From Rheinheimera lutimaris (GTDB lineage: Bacteria > Pseudomonadota > Gammaproteobacteria > Enterobacterales > Alteromonadaceae), in contig NZ_JABSOD010000006.1 in NCBI RefSeq assembly GCF_013283795.1, positions 124,001 through 188,000 on the forward strand: DNA of 64,000 nucleotides, written 5' to 3'. Every line of letters starts with the position of its first letter. Within the stretch, counting starts at the first letter, position 1. Made by a program: the position numbers and the translations under genes. Shown here piece after piece: positions 1-10,377 of the stretch. Under the pieces are notes generated by a model. It did no database searches. It was given only the letters and a program-made list of their open reading frames with translations, and was not told where the DNA came from.

Positions 1-557
1 TCATTGGTGTACGCATGAATAGTTGTCATCAGGCCTGACTCAATACCCAACACATCATTTAACGGCTTGGCAATCGGCGCCAGGCAGTTAGTGGTGCAGG
101 AGGCATTTGAGATAATGTTCATTTGCGGCGTTAAGATATGCTGGTTTACGCCATACACTATAGTGGCATCAACATCTTTGGCCGGCGCCGAGATAATCAC
201 TTTTTTCGCTCCGGCTTCCAAATGCGCGCCGGCGCTTTTACGGTCGGTAAACAAACCGGTACATTCCAGTACCACATCTATGTTCAGCTGTTTCCACGGT
301 AAGTTCGCCGGGTTACGCTCACTTAAGGTGATGATTTCGTCCTGATTAACATAAATTGCTTTGTCGTTGTGCTCAACGTTAGCGGCGAAAATGCCGTGGG
401 CTGTGTCATACTTCAGCAGGTGTGAATTAATGGCAGCGTCACCCAAATCGTTGATTGCTACTACTTTAATATCGTAATTTTTGCTGCTTTCATACAAAGC
501 ACGCAATACATTACGGCCAATGCGGCCAAAGCCGTTAATCGCGACACGAATAGTCAT
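1..557 (-). CDS. gap: Type I glyceraldehyde-3-phosphate dehydrogenase, N-terminal part (runs off the window)
   Basis: The first 185 codons are present; the gene continues past base 1. The enzyme converts glyceraldehyde-3-phosphate, phosphate and NAD(P)+ to 1,3-bisphosphoglycerate in glycolysis or gluconeogenesis. The start (ATG at 557-555) gives the Rossmann nucleotide-binding motif [10 protein letters not shown] at once, and the catalytic cysteine lies in [12 protein letters not shown]. Early residues ([19 protein letters not shown]) also recall erythrose-4-phosphate dehydrogenase, but the HAYTN segment after the cysteine fits GAPDH better. It diverges from malQ, with a HexR-type operator between them. 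A second, longer GAPDH lies at 17955, so the genome carries two. Confidence 0.9.
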   Translation of the reverse strand, partial: MTIRVAINGFGRIGRNVLRALYESSKNYDIKVVAINDLGDAAINSHLLKYDTAHGIFAANVEHNDKAIYVNQDEIITLSERNPANLPWKQLNIDVVLECTGLFTDRKSAGAHLEAGAKKVIISAPAKDVDATIVYGVNQHILTPQMNIISNASCTTNCLAPIAKPLNDVLGIESGLMTTIHAYTN

Positions 558-666
558 ATTAACCCCGTTAAATAGATGTTCTGAAAGTTTACCAACTAAG
601 TTGTGTAGTAAAATTACATTATTGGCCGACTTTTTCAAGTTTAAAACGCTATAAAACCGTTATTTA

Positions 667-681
667 TGTAATTAAATGACA
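667..681. promoter_or_regulatory. HexR-type operator between gap and malQ
   Basis: TGTAATTAAATGACA differs at one position from the palindromic HexR consensus TGTAATTAAATTACA known from Shewanella and related gammaproteobacteria. It lies inside a perfect 8-bp inverted repeat with a 9-bp spacer (662-669 and 679-686). HexR is an RpiR-family regulator that senses 2-keto-3-deoxy-6-phosphogluconate and controls central sugar metabolism, including gap genes. The site is 110 bp upstream of the gap start and 86 bp upstream of malQ, so it could serve either gene. The consensus match is seen; binding is inferred. Confidence 0.6.
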
Positions 682-766
682 TAAATGAACAATGACTTTA
701 GCGCCGGTACGGCCTAAAATGAGCCTTAGCGCATTGACAATCCACTGACTATAAAAAGGAATTCCC

Positions 767-2962
767 ATGGACGCCACCTTACTGGCTGAATTGATCGCAT
801 TTTGTGGTATTGAAACTGAATTTAACGATGCCTGGGGGAATCCGACGACTGTTAGCCAGCAACATCAGCTGGCACTGCTGCAGGCCCAGGGCTTTGATAC
901 CGAAGATGATGAAACCGCAGCACTGCAGCTACTGCAGCGACAACTGGATTTTTGGCAGCAACCGCTGCAGGCGGTATCGGTGCAGCGTCAGGACGAGCCG
1001 GTTCAGCTGTTATTGCAGGTAAACCTGGAGCAGGCTAACAGCGAACTTGCATTAATCCTGACTACCGAGCATGGCGATGAGCAGCATTTTAAGCTGATAC
1101 CGGTAGAAGGCGAACTGGTGCAGGTGGTGGTGCTGGATGAGGTGGAATACCATCAATATCAGCATCGGCTGCCGCTGACTTTAACAGCCGGCTATCACCA
1201 ACTGCATATAGCCGACACCGACATAAAGCAAAAGCTGATTATCACCCCGGGCCGCTGTTATCAGCCCGACGCGTTTACACAACGTAAGCAATGGGGTATT
1301 GCTTTGCAATTGTATGCGCTGCGCTCAGAACGCAACTGGGGCATCGGTGATTTTACCGATCTGGCCACTACAATAAAATATCTGGCCGGCGTCGGTGCTG
1401 ATTTCGTCGGGCTAAACCCGATACATGCGCTGTACCCTGCGATGCCGGAAAGTGCCAGTCCTTACAGCCCCTCATCCAGACGTTGGCTGAATATCAGTTA
1501 TATTGATGTTAGCGCTATGCCGGGCTTTGCCGCTTGTGCCCGTACGCAAAGCCTGGTTAATGCCCCGGTGTTTCGCACAGCGCTGCAAACGCAGCGCAGT
1601 AAAGATTATGTTGATTACAGCGGTGTTATGCAGTTAAAGCTGCCGGTAATGAAGAGCCTGTATCAATGGTTTACCGAGCAGGATAAAACCGGCAATAAGG
1701 CGCAGCTAAAGGCTTTTAAACAGTTTAAAGCTGACGGCGGCGCCAGCCTGCAGCAGTTAGCCTTGTATGATGCGCTGCATGCGTATTTATATCAGCAGGA
1801 CAGTATGCACTGGGGCTGGCCGAATTGGCCGGAGCAATACCGCCAGCCGCAATCGGCCGCAGTGCAACAGTTTGCCAAACAACATAAGGCAGAGCTGGAT
1901 TTTTATTGTTACCTGCAATTTATTGCTCAGCAGCAACTGGCTCAGGCGCAACAGGTCGCAAAAGATGCCGGCATGTTGCTGGGCTTGTACCGTGACTTAG
2001 CGGTGGGCGTCAGCGAAGCGTCTACCGAAATTTGGGCTAACCCCGACCTGTACTGTCGTGATGCCAGCGTTGGGGCGCCGCCGGATCCGTTAGGCCCGGC
2101 CGGACAAAACTGGGGCTTGCCCCCCATGTACCCGTATCAACTGTATAAGCAGGGCTATCAGCCGATAATCGACTTGTTGCGCGCCAATATGCAGGCTGCC
2201 GGTGCCTTACGTATTGACCATGTCATGGCGCTGCTACGGCTGTGGTGGGTACCGAAAACGGCTGAAAATGCCGGCGGTGGTGCCTATGTGTATTATCCGA
2301 TCATGGATTTGCTCGGTATTCTGGCACTGGAAAGCCAGCGGCATCAGGCGGTGATTATCGGTGAAGACTTAGGCACAGTGCCGGACGGCATCCGCGAGTT
2401 GCTGGGTGAGTACGGCGTCTATTCATACCGGGTATTCTTTTTTGAAACCGCTGCTGATGGTGGTTACATCTCGCCGGCGCACTATCCGCAGCAAGCCATG
2501 GCGACATTGACTACGCACGATTTACCTACCTTAATCGGCTTTTGGCACTGCGATGATCTGCGCCTGGGTAAAGAATTAGGCTTGTACAAGGATGACGCCC
2601 AGTTGCAGAATCTGTATGCACAGCGCCATGCTAATAAACAGCGTATTCTGGATTCTCTGCATGGCCATGCTTTTAAGGGCCAAAGCATATTACCGCCGGA
2701 TTATGAGCGCAGTGTCGATCATCTTGGCATGGACAGCACGTTAAATTACGCCATGCAGCGCCACTTAGCGGCAACCTCAAGCCAGTTATTGTGCTTGCAA
2801 TTAGAAGATGCGTTGCAAATGACACAACCGGTAAATATTCCCGGTACCAGTACTGAATACCCGAACTGGCGGCGTAAACTCAGTCAGCCGATAGAGCAGT
2901 GGAGCCAAAACAGCGATATTTTACAGCTGTTTACCGACATCAGTGCCCGTCGCAACGGTTAA
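767..2962 (+). CDS. malQ: 4-alpha-glucanotransferase (amylomaltase)
   Basis: Cytosolic GH77 enzyme that transfers maltodextrin segments between alpha-1,4-glucans, used in maltodextrin and glycogen turnover. At 731 residues it is close to other proteobacterial MalQ proteins, with an N-terminal beta-rich extension of about 150 residues before the GH77 barrel. The catalytic motifs are visible in order: the nucleophile Asp in LRIDHVMAL, the acid/base Glu in IIGEDLGTVP, and the third carboxylate in TTHDLPT. RRWLNISYID and APPDPLGPAGQNWGLPP are typical GH77 segments. AAAAAGGAA precedes the ATG. It is first in a malQ-glgB-glgX series with short gaps (91 and 48 bp), so co-transcription is likely. Confidence 0.95.
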   Translation: MDATLLAELIAFCGIETEFNDAWGNPTTVSQQHQLALLQAQGFDTEDDETAALQLLQRQLDFWQQPLQAVSVQRQDEPVQLLLQVNLEQANSELALILTTEHGDEQHFKLIPVEGELVQVVVLDEVEYHQYQHRLPLTLTAGYHQLHIADTDIKQKLIITPGRCYQPDAFTQRKQWGIALQLYALRSERNWGIGDFTDLATTIKYLAGVGADFVGLNPIHALYPAMPESASPYSPSSRRWLNISYIDVSAMPGFAACARTQSLVNAPVFRTALQTQRSKDYVDYSGVMQLKLPVMKSLYQWFTEQDKTGNKAQLKAFKQFKADGGASLQQLALYDALHAYLYQQDSMHWGWPNWPEQYRQPQSAAVQQFAKQHKAELDFYCYLQFIAQQQLAQAQQVAKDAGMLLGLYRDLAVGVSEASTEIWANPDLYCRDASVGAPPDPLGPAGQNWGLPPMYPYQLYKQGYQPIIDLLRANMQAAGALRIDHVMALLRLWWVPKTAENAGGGAYVYYPIMDLLGILALESQRHQAVIIGEDLGTVPDGIRELLGEYGVYSYRVFFFETAADGGYISPAHYPQQAMATLTTHDLPTLIGFWHCDDLRLGKELGLYKDDAQLQNLYAQRHANKQRILDSLHGHAFKGQSILPPDYERSVDHLGMDSTLNYAMQRHLAATSSQLLCLQLEDALQMTQPVNIPGTSTEYPNWRRKLSQPIEQWSQNSDILQLFTDISARRNG

Positions 2963-3053
2963 AGCCGCACATTGGCGTAAAATGCCATCGCTATTGCGGC
3001 GCCGGCTGTTAAGGTATCAGCATAAGCAACAGAAATAATAAAAGGGATCCGTT

Positions 3054-5240
3054 ATGAGTTTAGCGCTATTGCAACAGGTACAGTGTGCAGAACCGTTTTC
3101 ACTGCTGGGTTGGCAGCCGCTTAAGGCCGATAGTGCGGTTGGCTTGCTGCTAAGGGTGTATCTGCCACATGCTACTGCGGTTAGCGCTGTCTCGGCTAAA
3201 AGCGGCAAAGTGTTGGGGGAACTCAGTGCGCATGCTGATCACGCCGGGGTGTTTGAGCTGGTGCTGGCCAAAAAACGCAAAGCGGAAGCCTATATTCTGC
3301 AGGTGCACAGTAACGGTTATCAGTATCAGCTGTACGACCCGTACCAATTTACTGACGAAGCCTTTTATGCCGTGCATTATGTCGCTAACCAGCCGGAAAA
3401 CCTGTACCGGCAGTTGGGTGCGCAGCTAATCACGCTGGATATCGGCGGCAAACGGGTTACTGCCACCAGGTTTGCGGTGTATGCGCCAAACGCGGCGAAT
3501 GTCAGCTTAATTGGTGATATGAACAGCTGGGATGGCCGTATTCACCCGATGCAGCGCACGCACTGCGGCCACTGGGTGCTGGTAGTACCGGAGGTTGCCG
3601 CCGGCGTGCGCTATAAGTTTGAGATTAAAGACGCCCGCGGCTTGTTGTTACCGCATAAAGCTGACCCTATGGCATTTTATGCCGAACAATATCCCTCGCA
3701 TGCGTCGCTGGTGTACGATCATAATCACTATCAGTGGCAAGACAGTGACTGGCGTAACCGCAAAGCCGTTAATCCGCTTAACAGCCCCATCAGTATCTAT
3801 GAATTGCAGGCCGGCAGTTGGCGGCGCAGCAGTGACAACCAGCCGTTGAGCTATCGGCAACTTGCCGCTGAACTTATTCCTTACGTGTTGGATATGGGCT
3901 ACAGCCATATTGAGCTGATGCCGGTAATGGAGCACCCGTTTGATGGTTCCTGGGGTTATCAACCGTTGGGGTTATTTGCGCCAACATCACGTTTTGGCAC
4001 ACCGGACGATTTTAAATACTTTGTTGATGCCTGCCACCAGGCCGGCATCGGCGTTATTCTGGATTGGGTGCCGGCGCATTTTCCGGAGGACGGCCATGGT
4101 CTGGCGCGGTTTGACGGCAGCCATTTATATGAATACGAAGATCCGCGCCGTGGTTGGCACCCCGATTGGAACTCCTGCATTTATGATTACGGCAAAGACT
4201 ATGTGCGGCAGTTTTTGGTAGCCAGTGCCTTGTACTGGTTAGAGCATTTTCATATCGACGGCCTGCGTGTCGACGCGGTGGCCTCAATGTTGTATTGGGA
4301 TTATTCGCGTAACGAAGGCGAGTGGATCCCCAATATCGATGGTGGTAATCATAATTACGAAGCCATCAGTTTATTCCGTTGGTTCAACACTGAAGTGTAC
4401 AGCAAGTTTCCGCAGGCAATGACTATCGCTGAAGAGTCAACCTCATTCCCGATGGTATCGCGGCCGGTAGATATGGGCGGGCTGGGCTTTGGCTTTAAAT
4501 GGAATATGGGTTGGATGAATGACAGCTTGCGTTATATCAGCAAAGACCCGGCGTACCGGCGTTACCATCATAACGACCTGACGTTTTCTATGGTGTACGC
4601 CTATAACGAAAACTTTATTTTGCCGCTGTCGCATGACGAAGTGGTGCACGGCAAAGGCAGTTTATTAAATAAAATGCCGGGCGATGAATGGCAGCAGGCG
4701 GCCAATTTACGCGCCTATTATGCCTTTATGTTTGCACACCCGGGCAAAAAGCTGAATTTTATGGGTAACGAGTTCGCGCAAAGCCGCGAGTGGAGCCATA
4801 CACAAAGTCTGGACTGGCATTTACTTGATTACGACAAACACCGCGGCATGCAGCAACTGCTGCGCGATTTAAACCACACTTATCGTCGCTGTGCACCCTT
4901 GTACGAGCTGGATTACAGCCACGATGGTTTTCGTTGGCTGGATCACCAGGATGCCGATAACAGCACCTTAAGTTTTCTGCGCCGTGACAGCCATGGCAAT
5001 GCAGTGTATGTGGTATGCAATTTTACGCCACTGCCGCGTAATAACTTTTTACTCGGGGTAGAGCAGGCCGGTGACTATGAGATTATCCTCAACACCGACA
5101 GTGCATATTATTGGGGCAGTAATTACGCCGCCGGCGATGCGCTTAACAGTGTGGCTTCGCCATACCATGGCCTGGCACAACATATTTGTTTGCAGCTACC
5201 GCCGCTGGCAACACTGTACTTACGCAAAAAAATTGCGTAA
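3054..5240 (+). CDS. glgB: 1,4-alpha-glucan branching enzyme
   Basis: GH13 enzyme that cuts alpha-1,4-glucan and re-attaches the piece by an alpha-1,6 bond to form glycogen branches. The 728 residues show an N-terminal beta domain, a CBM48 module around residues 125-225 (TRFAVYAPNAANVSLIGDMN), and the catalytic barrel with HIDGLRVDAVASMLY (nucleophile Asp), the acid/base Glu in IAEEST, and LSHDEVVHGK. Length equals the E. coli enzyme. An AAAGGGATCC ribosome-binding region lies just before the ATG. It sits between malQ and glgX. Confidence 0.97.
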   Translation: MSLALLQQVQCAEPFSLLGWQPLKADSAVGLLLRVYLPHATAVSAVSAKSGKVLGELSAHADHAGVFELVLAKKRKAEAYILQVHSNGYQYQLYDPYQFTDEAFYAVHYVANQPENLYRQLGAQLITLDIGGKRVTATRFAVYAPNAANVSLIGDMNSWDGRIHPMQRTHCGHWVLVVPEVAAGVRYKFEIKDARGLLLPHKADPMAFYAEQYPSHASLVYDHNHYQWQDSDWRNRKAVNPLNSPISIYELQAGSWRRSSDNQPLSYRQLAAELIPYVLDMGYSHIELMPVMEHPFDGSWGYQPLGLFAPTSRFGTPDDFKYFVDACHQAGIGVILDWVPAHFPEDGHGLARFDGSHLYEYEDPRRGWHPDWNSCIYDYGKDYVRQFLVASALYWLEHFHIDGLRVDAVASMLYWDYSRNEGEWIPNIDGGNHNYEAISLFRWFNTEVYSKFPQAMTIAEESTSFPMVSRPVDMGGLGFGFKWNMGWMNDSLRYISKDPAYRRYHHNDLTFSMVYAYNENFILPLSHDEVVHGKGSLLNKMPGDEWQQAANLRAYYAFMFAHPGKKLNFMGNEFAQSREWSHTQSLDWHLLDYDKHRGMQQLLRDLNHTYRRCAPLYELDYSHDGFRWLDHQDADNSTLSFLRRDSHGNAVYVVCNFTPLPRNNFLLGVEQAGDYEIILNTDSAYYWGSNYAAGDALNSVASPYHGLAQHICLQLPPLATLYLRKKIA

Positions 5241-5288
5241 AAACGTAGCTAACACCATAGGGCACGATTAATTAAAAAGCGGTAGGCT

Positions 5289-7349
5289 ATGAGTAACCAT
5301 ATTCCGGTATTAAAGTTAGCTGTGGGTAAAGCATCGCCGTTGGGGGCGTACAGCAGCCAGACACCGGATGGCGATACGGTATGGAATTTTGCCGTGTTCG
5401 CCCCGGATGCAACAGCGTTAATGCTGTGCTTGTATCAGCCCGATACGGAAGAGCTGCTGGGCGAGCTTAGCTTTAGTGCCCGCACCGGCGATATCTGGCA
5501 TTTACAGGTTAGCGGTATTGAAACCGGCACTTTATACGCATTTAAAGCCGATGGGCCGCATAATCCGGATGCCGGCCTGGTGTTCGATGCCGGGCGCATT
5601 GTGCTGGACCCTTATGTTAAACAGCTTAACCGCAGTGTAAGTTTCAACGAGCGCTTATACGCAGCTAAAAGTCACTATATGTTAGCCAAAGGTGTGTTGT
5701 CAGAGCATGAATTTGACTGGCAAGGCAGTGTTAAGCCGGTAATAGCCCGCGAAAAAACCGTTATTTACGAAGCCCATGTTAAGGGCATGACCATGTTGCA
5801 TCCGGACGTGCCGGACGAGCTGCGCGGTACTTATTTGGGGTTGTGCCATCCGGCGGTAATTAAACACCTGCAACAGTTAGGTATTACCAGTTTGCAGTTG
5901 TTACCGGTGGCCGCCTTTATGAGCGAGCCCCGGCTGAACAAACTGCAGCTGAGCAATTACTGGGGTTACAACCCGGTAAGTTTTTTTGCGCCGGAGCCGC
6001 GCTACCAGTACCGTGATGCGCTAACCGAGTTTAAAACCCTGGTGCGCAGCTATCATCAGGCCGGTATTGAAATCATTTTAGATGTGGTGTTTAACCACAC
6101 TGCAGAGGCCGGTGAAGACGGGCCTTTGCTAAACTTACGCGGCCTGGCCAATAAACATTACTACTTGTTTGAAAGCCATGCCGATATTACCGATTTCAGC
6201 CAACACTGTAATTACACCGGCTGCGGCAATACCTTAAACGTGGCACACCCGGCAGGGCAAAAACTGGTGATGGATGCGCTGCGTTATTGGGTTACCGAGA
6301 TGCAGGTAGACGGCTTTCGCTTTGATTTAGCCACTACTCTGGCGCGTGAGCATAAACGTTTTAATCCTTATGCTGCGTTTTTTCAAATTATTGCTCAGGA
6401 CCCGGTGCTGTCGCAGGTTAAGCTGATTGCCGAACCCTGGGATGTCGGCCCGATGGGTTATCAACTGGGCCAGTTCCCGGCGCAGTGGTCAGAATTAAAT
6501 GACAAATGCCGCGATACTTTTCGCGCCTTCTGGCGCGGTGATAAAGGCGTATTGCCGGAATTTACCACCCGGCTACTCGGCTCGCGCGATATTTTCCAGA
6601 AGCATCACAAGCCGGCCTGTTGCAGCGTCAATTATTTAACCTATCACGACGGTTTTACCCTGCATGATCTGGTGAGCTACAAAGATAAGCACAATTGGCT
6701 GAACGGCGAGGAAAACCGTGACGGCCACAGCCACAATTTAAGCTGTAACCATGGCATTGAAGGCGCGACTAAAGATGCAGCAATCCTGGCCAATCGTTAT
6801 TTACATAAGCGCAATTTGGTGGCCAGCCTGCTGTTAAGTCAGGGCATGATCCATTGGTTAGGTGGCGACGAGCTAAGCCACAGCCAGCGCGGCAATAACA
6901 ACGCCTATTGTCAGGATAATGACATCAGTTGGCTGGACTGGCACCTGGACAGCGATGAAGAAGATTTTCTTAACTTTGTGCGCCAGATGCTGCTGTTCCG
7001 GCGAAAATTCAGCTGTCTGCAGCAGTTGTCGCTGCTCGATGACAGTTATCAGCTGCATGGCGACAAACATCAGATCCAGTGGTATTTGCCTGACGGCACG
7101 GAAAAACAGCAACACGACTGGCATGATCCGGAGCGCTCCGGCTGTATGTTCCAAATCAGTAATAAGGCCGCCAAAGCCAGCTTGCTGTTTGTGTTTAACG
7201 CCTCAGACAAAACCGTAGCGCTAACGTTGCCGCAGCGGCCATGGCAGTTGTTGTTCGATACCAGTGTGGATAAAGGCCTGGCGCAAAGCCGTACAGTTAA
7301 ATTGCAACAGTATCAGCAGAATGCGCACAGTATCTCGGTGTGGCAGTAG
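5289..7349 (+). CDS. glgX: Glycogen debranching enzyme (isoamylase type)
   Basis: GH13 subfamily 11 enzyme that hydrolyses alpha-1,6 branches of limit dextrin. The 686-residue protein has an N-terminal CBM48-like domain (NFAVFAPDATALMLCLY), then the barrel with VFNHTAE, the nucleophile Asp in VDGFRFDLATTL, the acid/base Glu in LIAEPWDVG, and the third carboxylate in TYHDGFTLHDL. GGDE and NAYCQDNDISWLDW are characteristic of GlgX/TreX. It ends the malQ-glgB-glgX series; the genes for precursor synthesis (glgC, glgA) are 24 kb further on. Confidence 0.95.
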   Translation: MSNHIPVLKLAVGKASPLGAYSSQTPDGDTVWNFAVFAPDATALMLCLYQPDTEELLGELSFSARTGDIWHLQVSGIETGTLYAFKADGPHNPDAGLVFDAGRIVLDPYVKQLNRSVSFNERLYAAKSHYMLAKGVLSEHEFDWQGSVKPVIAREKTVIYEAHVKGMTMLHPDVPDELRGTYLGLCHPAVIKHLQQLGITSLQLLPVAAFMSEPRLNKLQLSNYWGYNPVSFFAPEPRYQYRDALTEFKTLVRSYHQAGIEIILDVVFNHTAEAGEDGPLLNLRGLANKHYYLFESHADITDFSQHCNYTGCGNTLNVAHPAGQKLVMDALRYWVTEMQVDGFRFDLATTLAREHKRFNPYAAFFQIIAQDPVLSQVKLIAEPWDVGPMGYQLGQFPAQWSELNDKCRDTFRAFWRGDKGVLPEFTTRLLGSRDIFQKHHKPACCSVNYLTYHDGFTLHDLVSYKDKHNWLNGEENRDGHSHNLSCNHGIEGATKDAAILANRYLHKRNLVASLLLSQGMIHWLGGDELSHSQRGNNNAYCQDNDISWLDWHLDSDEEDFLNFVRQMLLFRRKFSCLQQLSLLDDSYQLHGDKHQIQWYLPDGTEKQQHDWHDPERSGCMFQISNKAAKASLLFVFNASDKTVALTLPQRPWQLLFDTSVDKGLAQSRTVKLQQYQQNAHSISVWQ

Positions 7350-7369
7350 GTTTATCCGGCTCTTTTCAG

Positions 7370-7375
7370 TATAAT
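7370..7375 (+). promoter_or_regulatory. Probable -10 element of the gnd promoter
   Basis: A perfect TATAAT lies 72 bp upstream of the gnd start in the glgX-gnd gap, with only a weak -35 match near 7347. A GC-rich dyad follows in the leader at about 7395-7415 (CCGCC / GGCGG). The position suggests gnd has its own promoter and is not simply read through from glgX. Confidence 0.45.
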
Positions 7376-7446
7376 GCGCGCCGTTCAGACGTTACCGCCC
7401 GGTAGTTTGGCGGCGCGTAAAATGAAAAATAATGAAGGAATGTCAG

Positions 7447-8976
7447 ATGACAGACACAGCTGCACTTTGTGATATCGGTTTTGTCGGCGCCGGTGTAATG
7501 GGTAAAAACCTGATCCTGAACCTGGCAGACAATGGCTACCGCGTTGCCGCCTTTGACCTGGACCACCAGAAGCTGGAAGCCGTATTGGCGCAGGATAAAG
7601 CCGAGCGTGGTGACAAACCGGCCCGCGTTATCGCCTGCAGCTCTTACACCGAATTATTGTCACGTTTATCAGCACCGCATTTAATCGTGCTATCGGTGCC
7701 GGCCGGCAAGCCGGTCGATGATGTCTGCCATAAACTGATTGATGCCGGCATTCAGGCCGACGACATTATTGTCGATACCGGCAACAGCCTGTGGACAGAC
7801 ACTGTCGCCCGGGAAAAAGATTTTGAAGGTAAATTTATTTTCTTCTCTACCGCCGTATCCGGTGGTGAAGTAGGCGCCCGGTTTGGGCCATCGTTAATGC
7901 CAAGTGGCGACCCGTACGCCTGGACCCGCATTAAACCGCTGTGGCAGGCCATAGCCGCTAAAGTTGACCCGGCTACCGGTAAGCCGATAGAGCGCTTTGA
8001 GCCCGGCAACCCGGTTACCGAAGGCGAACCCTGCGCTACCTATATTGGCCCCAGCGGCTCCGGCCACTATGTAAAAATGGTGCACAACGGCATTGAATAC
8101 GCTGATATGCAGCTGATTTGTGAAGCTTATCAGGTGATGCGTGACATTCTGGGCATGCCGGCAGCTGAAATTGCTGAGGTTTTTAAAGGCTGGAACGAAG
8201 GCAAACTGCACAGCTATTTAATTGGCATCAGTGCCGATGTATTGGCCACCAAAGACTCCGAAACCGGTTTGCCGCTGGTAGATGTGATCATGGATAAAGC
8301 CGGCCAAAAGGGCACAGGGCTTTGGACCGCAGTAAGCAGTTTGCAACTGGGCAGCCCGTCACCGACTATCGCAGAAGCGGTATATGCCCGTTCGTTATCA
8401 GCACTGAAACATGAGCGGGTAAAAGCCGCTACAGTGCTGGCGGGGCCGGCGCAAAATCTGATTTCGCCCGAGCAAAAAACTGAGATTATTCAGGCACTGC
8501 ACGACGCGCTGTATTGCGCCAAAATTTGTGTTTACGCCCAGGGTTTCCATTTAATGAAAACCGCTGCCGACGAGCACGGCTGGCAGCTTAACTTTGCTGA
8601 AATTGCCAAAATTTGGCGCGCCGGCTGTATTATCCGTGCGGTGTTTTTGCAATCTATTACCGAAGCGTACGAGCGTAACGACGAGCTGGAAAACCTGTTG
8701 CTGGATCCATTCTTCGCCAAACAAATTTCGGTGTATCAGCAAAACTGGCGTAAAGCCGTGGCCAACGCCACCCTGGCCGGCATTCCGGTGGCAGCACTGA
8801 GTTCAGCCCTGAGTTACTACGACTCGTACCGCACCGCAGTACTGCCGGCAAACCTGTTACAGGGCCAGCGCGATTATTTCGGTGCGCATACCTTTGAGCG
8901 CACTGATAAAGCTAAAGGCAAGATGTTCCATGTTGACTGGAGCCATCCGCAGCGGCCAATGGTGAAAATAAAATGA
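7447..8976 (+). CDS. gnd: 6-phosphogluconate dehydrogenase, decarboxylating
   Basis: Oxidative pentose-phosphate enzyme: 6-phosphogluconate plus NADP+ gives ribulose-5-phosphate, CO2 and NADPH. An upstream ATG at 7432 is in frame, but GAAGGAA is correctly spaced (6 bp) before the ATG at 7447, giving 509 residues starting [12 protein letters not shown]. Visible features are the dinucleotide motif [12 protein letters not shown], the signature [14 protein letters not shown], and the catalytic lysine in [13 protein letters not shown]. About 510 residues is the long form also seen in Shewanella. The stop overlaps the purT start by ATGA, so the two are translationally coupled. Confidence 0.96.
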   Translation: MTDTAALCDIGFVGAGVMGKNLILNLADNGYRVAAFDLDHQKLEAVLAQDKAERGDKPARVIACSSYTELLSRLSAPHLIVLSVPAGKPVDDVCHKLIDAGIQADDIIVDTGNSLWTDTVAREKDFEGKFIFFSTAVSGGEVGARFGPSLMPSGDPYAWTRIKPLWQAIAAKVDPATGKPIERFEPGNPVTEGEPCATYIGPSGSGHYVKMVHNGIEYADMQLICEAYQVMRDILGMPAAEIAEVFKGWNEGKLHSYLIGISADVLATKDSETGLPLVDVIMDKAGQKGTGLWTAVSSLQLGSPSPTIAEAVYARSLSALKHERVKAATVLAGPAQNLISPEQKTEIIQALHDALYCAKICVYAQGFHLMKTAADEHGWQLNFAEIAKIWRAGCIIRAVFLQSITEAYERNDELENLLLDPFFAKQISVYQQNWRKAVANATLAGIPVAALSSALSYYDSYRTAVLPANLLQGQRDYFGAHTFERTDKAKGKMFHVDWSHPQRPMVKIK

Positions 8977-10172
8977 GCCAACAGAACATCCAACATATAG
9001 GTACCCCGGGCACAGCAAGCAGCACTAAGGTGTTGTTATTAGGCGCCGGTGAACTGGGTAAAGAGCTGTGTATCGAACTTAAACGCTACGGCTGCGAAGT
9101 AATAGCCGTAGATCGTTACCCCAATGCACCGGCAATGCAGGTGGCCGACAAAGCCGTAGTGATGTCGATGCTGGATAATGCAGCGCTGCGCCAGTTAGTA
9201 ATCAGCGAAAAACCGGCGTTAATCGTGCCGGAGCTGGAAGCCATTGCCACCTCAGTATTAATTGAGCTGGAAGATTGCGGTTTTAACGTGGTACCCAGCG
9301 CCAAAGCGGTAAACCTGACCATGAACCGCGAAGGTATCCGCCGCTTAGCGGCAGAAGAGCTGAAACTTGCTACCTCGCCGTTTCAGTTCGCCGGTGACAA
9401 AGACAGCTTTATCGCTGCCGTAAATGCTATCGGTTATCCTTGTGTGGTTAAGCCGATAATGTCATCCAGCGGCAAAGGCCAAAGCGTACTGCGCTCCGAA
9501 GCAGATCTGGACGCTGCCTGGCTGTATGCCCAGGAGGGCGGCCGTGCCGGCAAGGGCAGGGTTATTGTCGAAGGCTTTATCGACTTTGATTACGAAATTA
9601 CGCTGTTAACGGTAAATTCGCTGTCCGGTATTCAGTATTGCGCGCCCATCGGCCATCGCCAGGAAAAAGGTGATTATCGCGAAAGCTGGCAGCCGCAGGC
9701 GATGAGTGACCAAGCCTTAGCCACAGCGAAAGATTATGCCAAAGCGGTAGTGCAGGCGTTAGGCGGGCGTGGCTTATTTGGTGTTGAGCTGTTTATTAAA
9801 GGTGATGCGGTGTATTTCTCTGAAGTATCACCACGGCCACACGATACCGGCATGGTCACGCTGATATCGCAGCAGCTGAGTGAGTTTGCGCTGCATGCCC
9901 GCGCTATTTTGGGTTTGCCCATTCCACAGATAAAACAATACGGCCCGGCAGCTTCGGCTGTGTTACTAGTGCCTGGTAACAGTGCCGATATTCAGTATCA
10001 TGGTGTAGCAGAGGCTTTAGCTGAGCCGGATACCGAACTGCGTATTTTCGCTAAACCGGAAGTACAGGGCGAGCGCCGTATGGGCGTAGCATTAGCGTTA
10101 AGTGACAGCGTTGAGCTGGCTACGCAAAAGGCGCTGAACGTAATCAGCAAGCTTAAAGTGATACTGAAATAA
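8973..10172 (+). CDS. purT: Phosphoribosylglycinamide formyltransferase 2 (formate-dependent)
   Basis: ATP-grasp enzyme of purine synthesis that formylates GAR using formate and ATP instead of 10-formyl-THF. The 399 residues match the family length. The N-terminal pre-ATP-grasp fold begins [30 protein letters not shown] is the glycine-rich nucleotide loop, and [28 protein letters not shown] carries the Mg2+-binding acidic residues. It overlaps gnd by 4 bp and is followed by a clear terminator, so gnd-purT forms a two-gene unit. The pairing of PurT with Gnd may balance ribose-phosphate supply with purine synthesis (inference). Confidence 0.96.
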   Translation: MSQQNIQHIGTPGTASSTKVLLLGAGELGKELCIELKRYGCEVIAVDRYPNAPAMQVADKAVVMSMLDNAALRQLVISEKPALIVPELEAIATSVLIELEDCGFNVVPSAKAVNLTMNREGIRRLAAEELKLATSPFQFAGDKDSFIAAVNAIGYPCVVKPIMSSSGKGQSVLRSEADLDAAWLYAQEGGRAGKGRVIVEGFIDFDYEITLLTVNSLSGIQYCAPIGHRQEKGDYRESWQPQAMSDQALATAKDYAKAVVQALGGRGLFGVELFIKGDAVYFSEVSPRPHDTGMVTLISQQLSEFALHARAILGLPIPQIKQYGPAASAVLLVPGNSADIQYHGVAEALAEPDTELRIFAKPEVQGERRMGVALALSDSVELATQKALNVISKLKVILK

Positions 10173-10190
10173 AGTTGTTGGCTCATTTAG

Positions 10191-10217
10191 AAAAACCACC
10201 TGCGGGTGGTTTTTTTA
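10191..10217 (+). terminator. Rho-independent terminator after purT
   Basis: AAAAACCACC, a TGCG loop, and GGTGGTTTTTTT form a perfect stem with a U-run, 19 bp after the purT stop. The A-run on the 5' side could make it work in both directions. Confidence 0.9.
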
Positions 10218-10377
10218 TGTTTGGTGTTTATCTAAGCGCCGGCAGTAACCGGGCATGTTGTTAAAGCGGTACTTTTCTTTGCCGGCCATTCACATTTTGA
10301 TACCAAAAACCGCAGTAGCATTACTTATTCTATGCTAACGTTTCAGCAATAAATGCAATTAGCGCAGGGAGCTTGTT

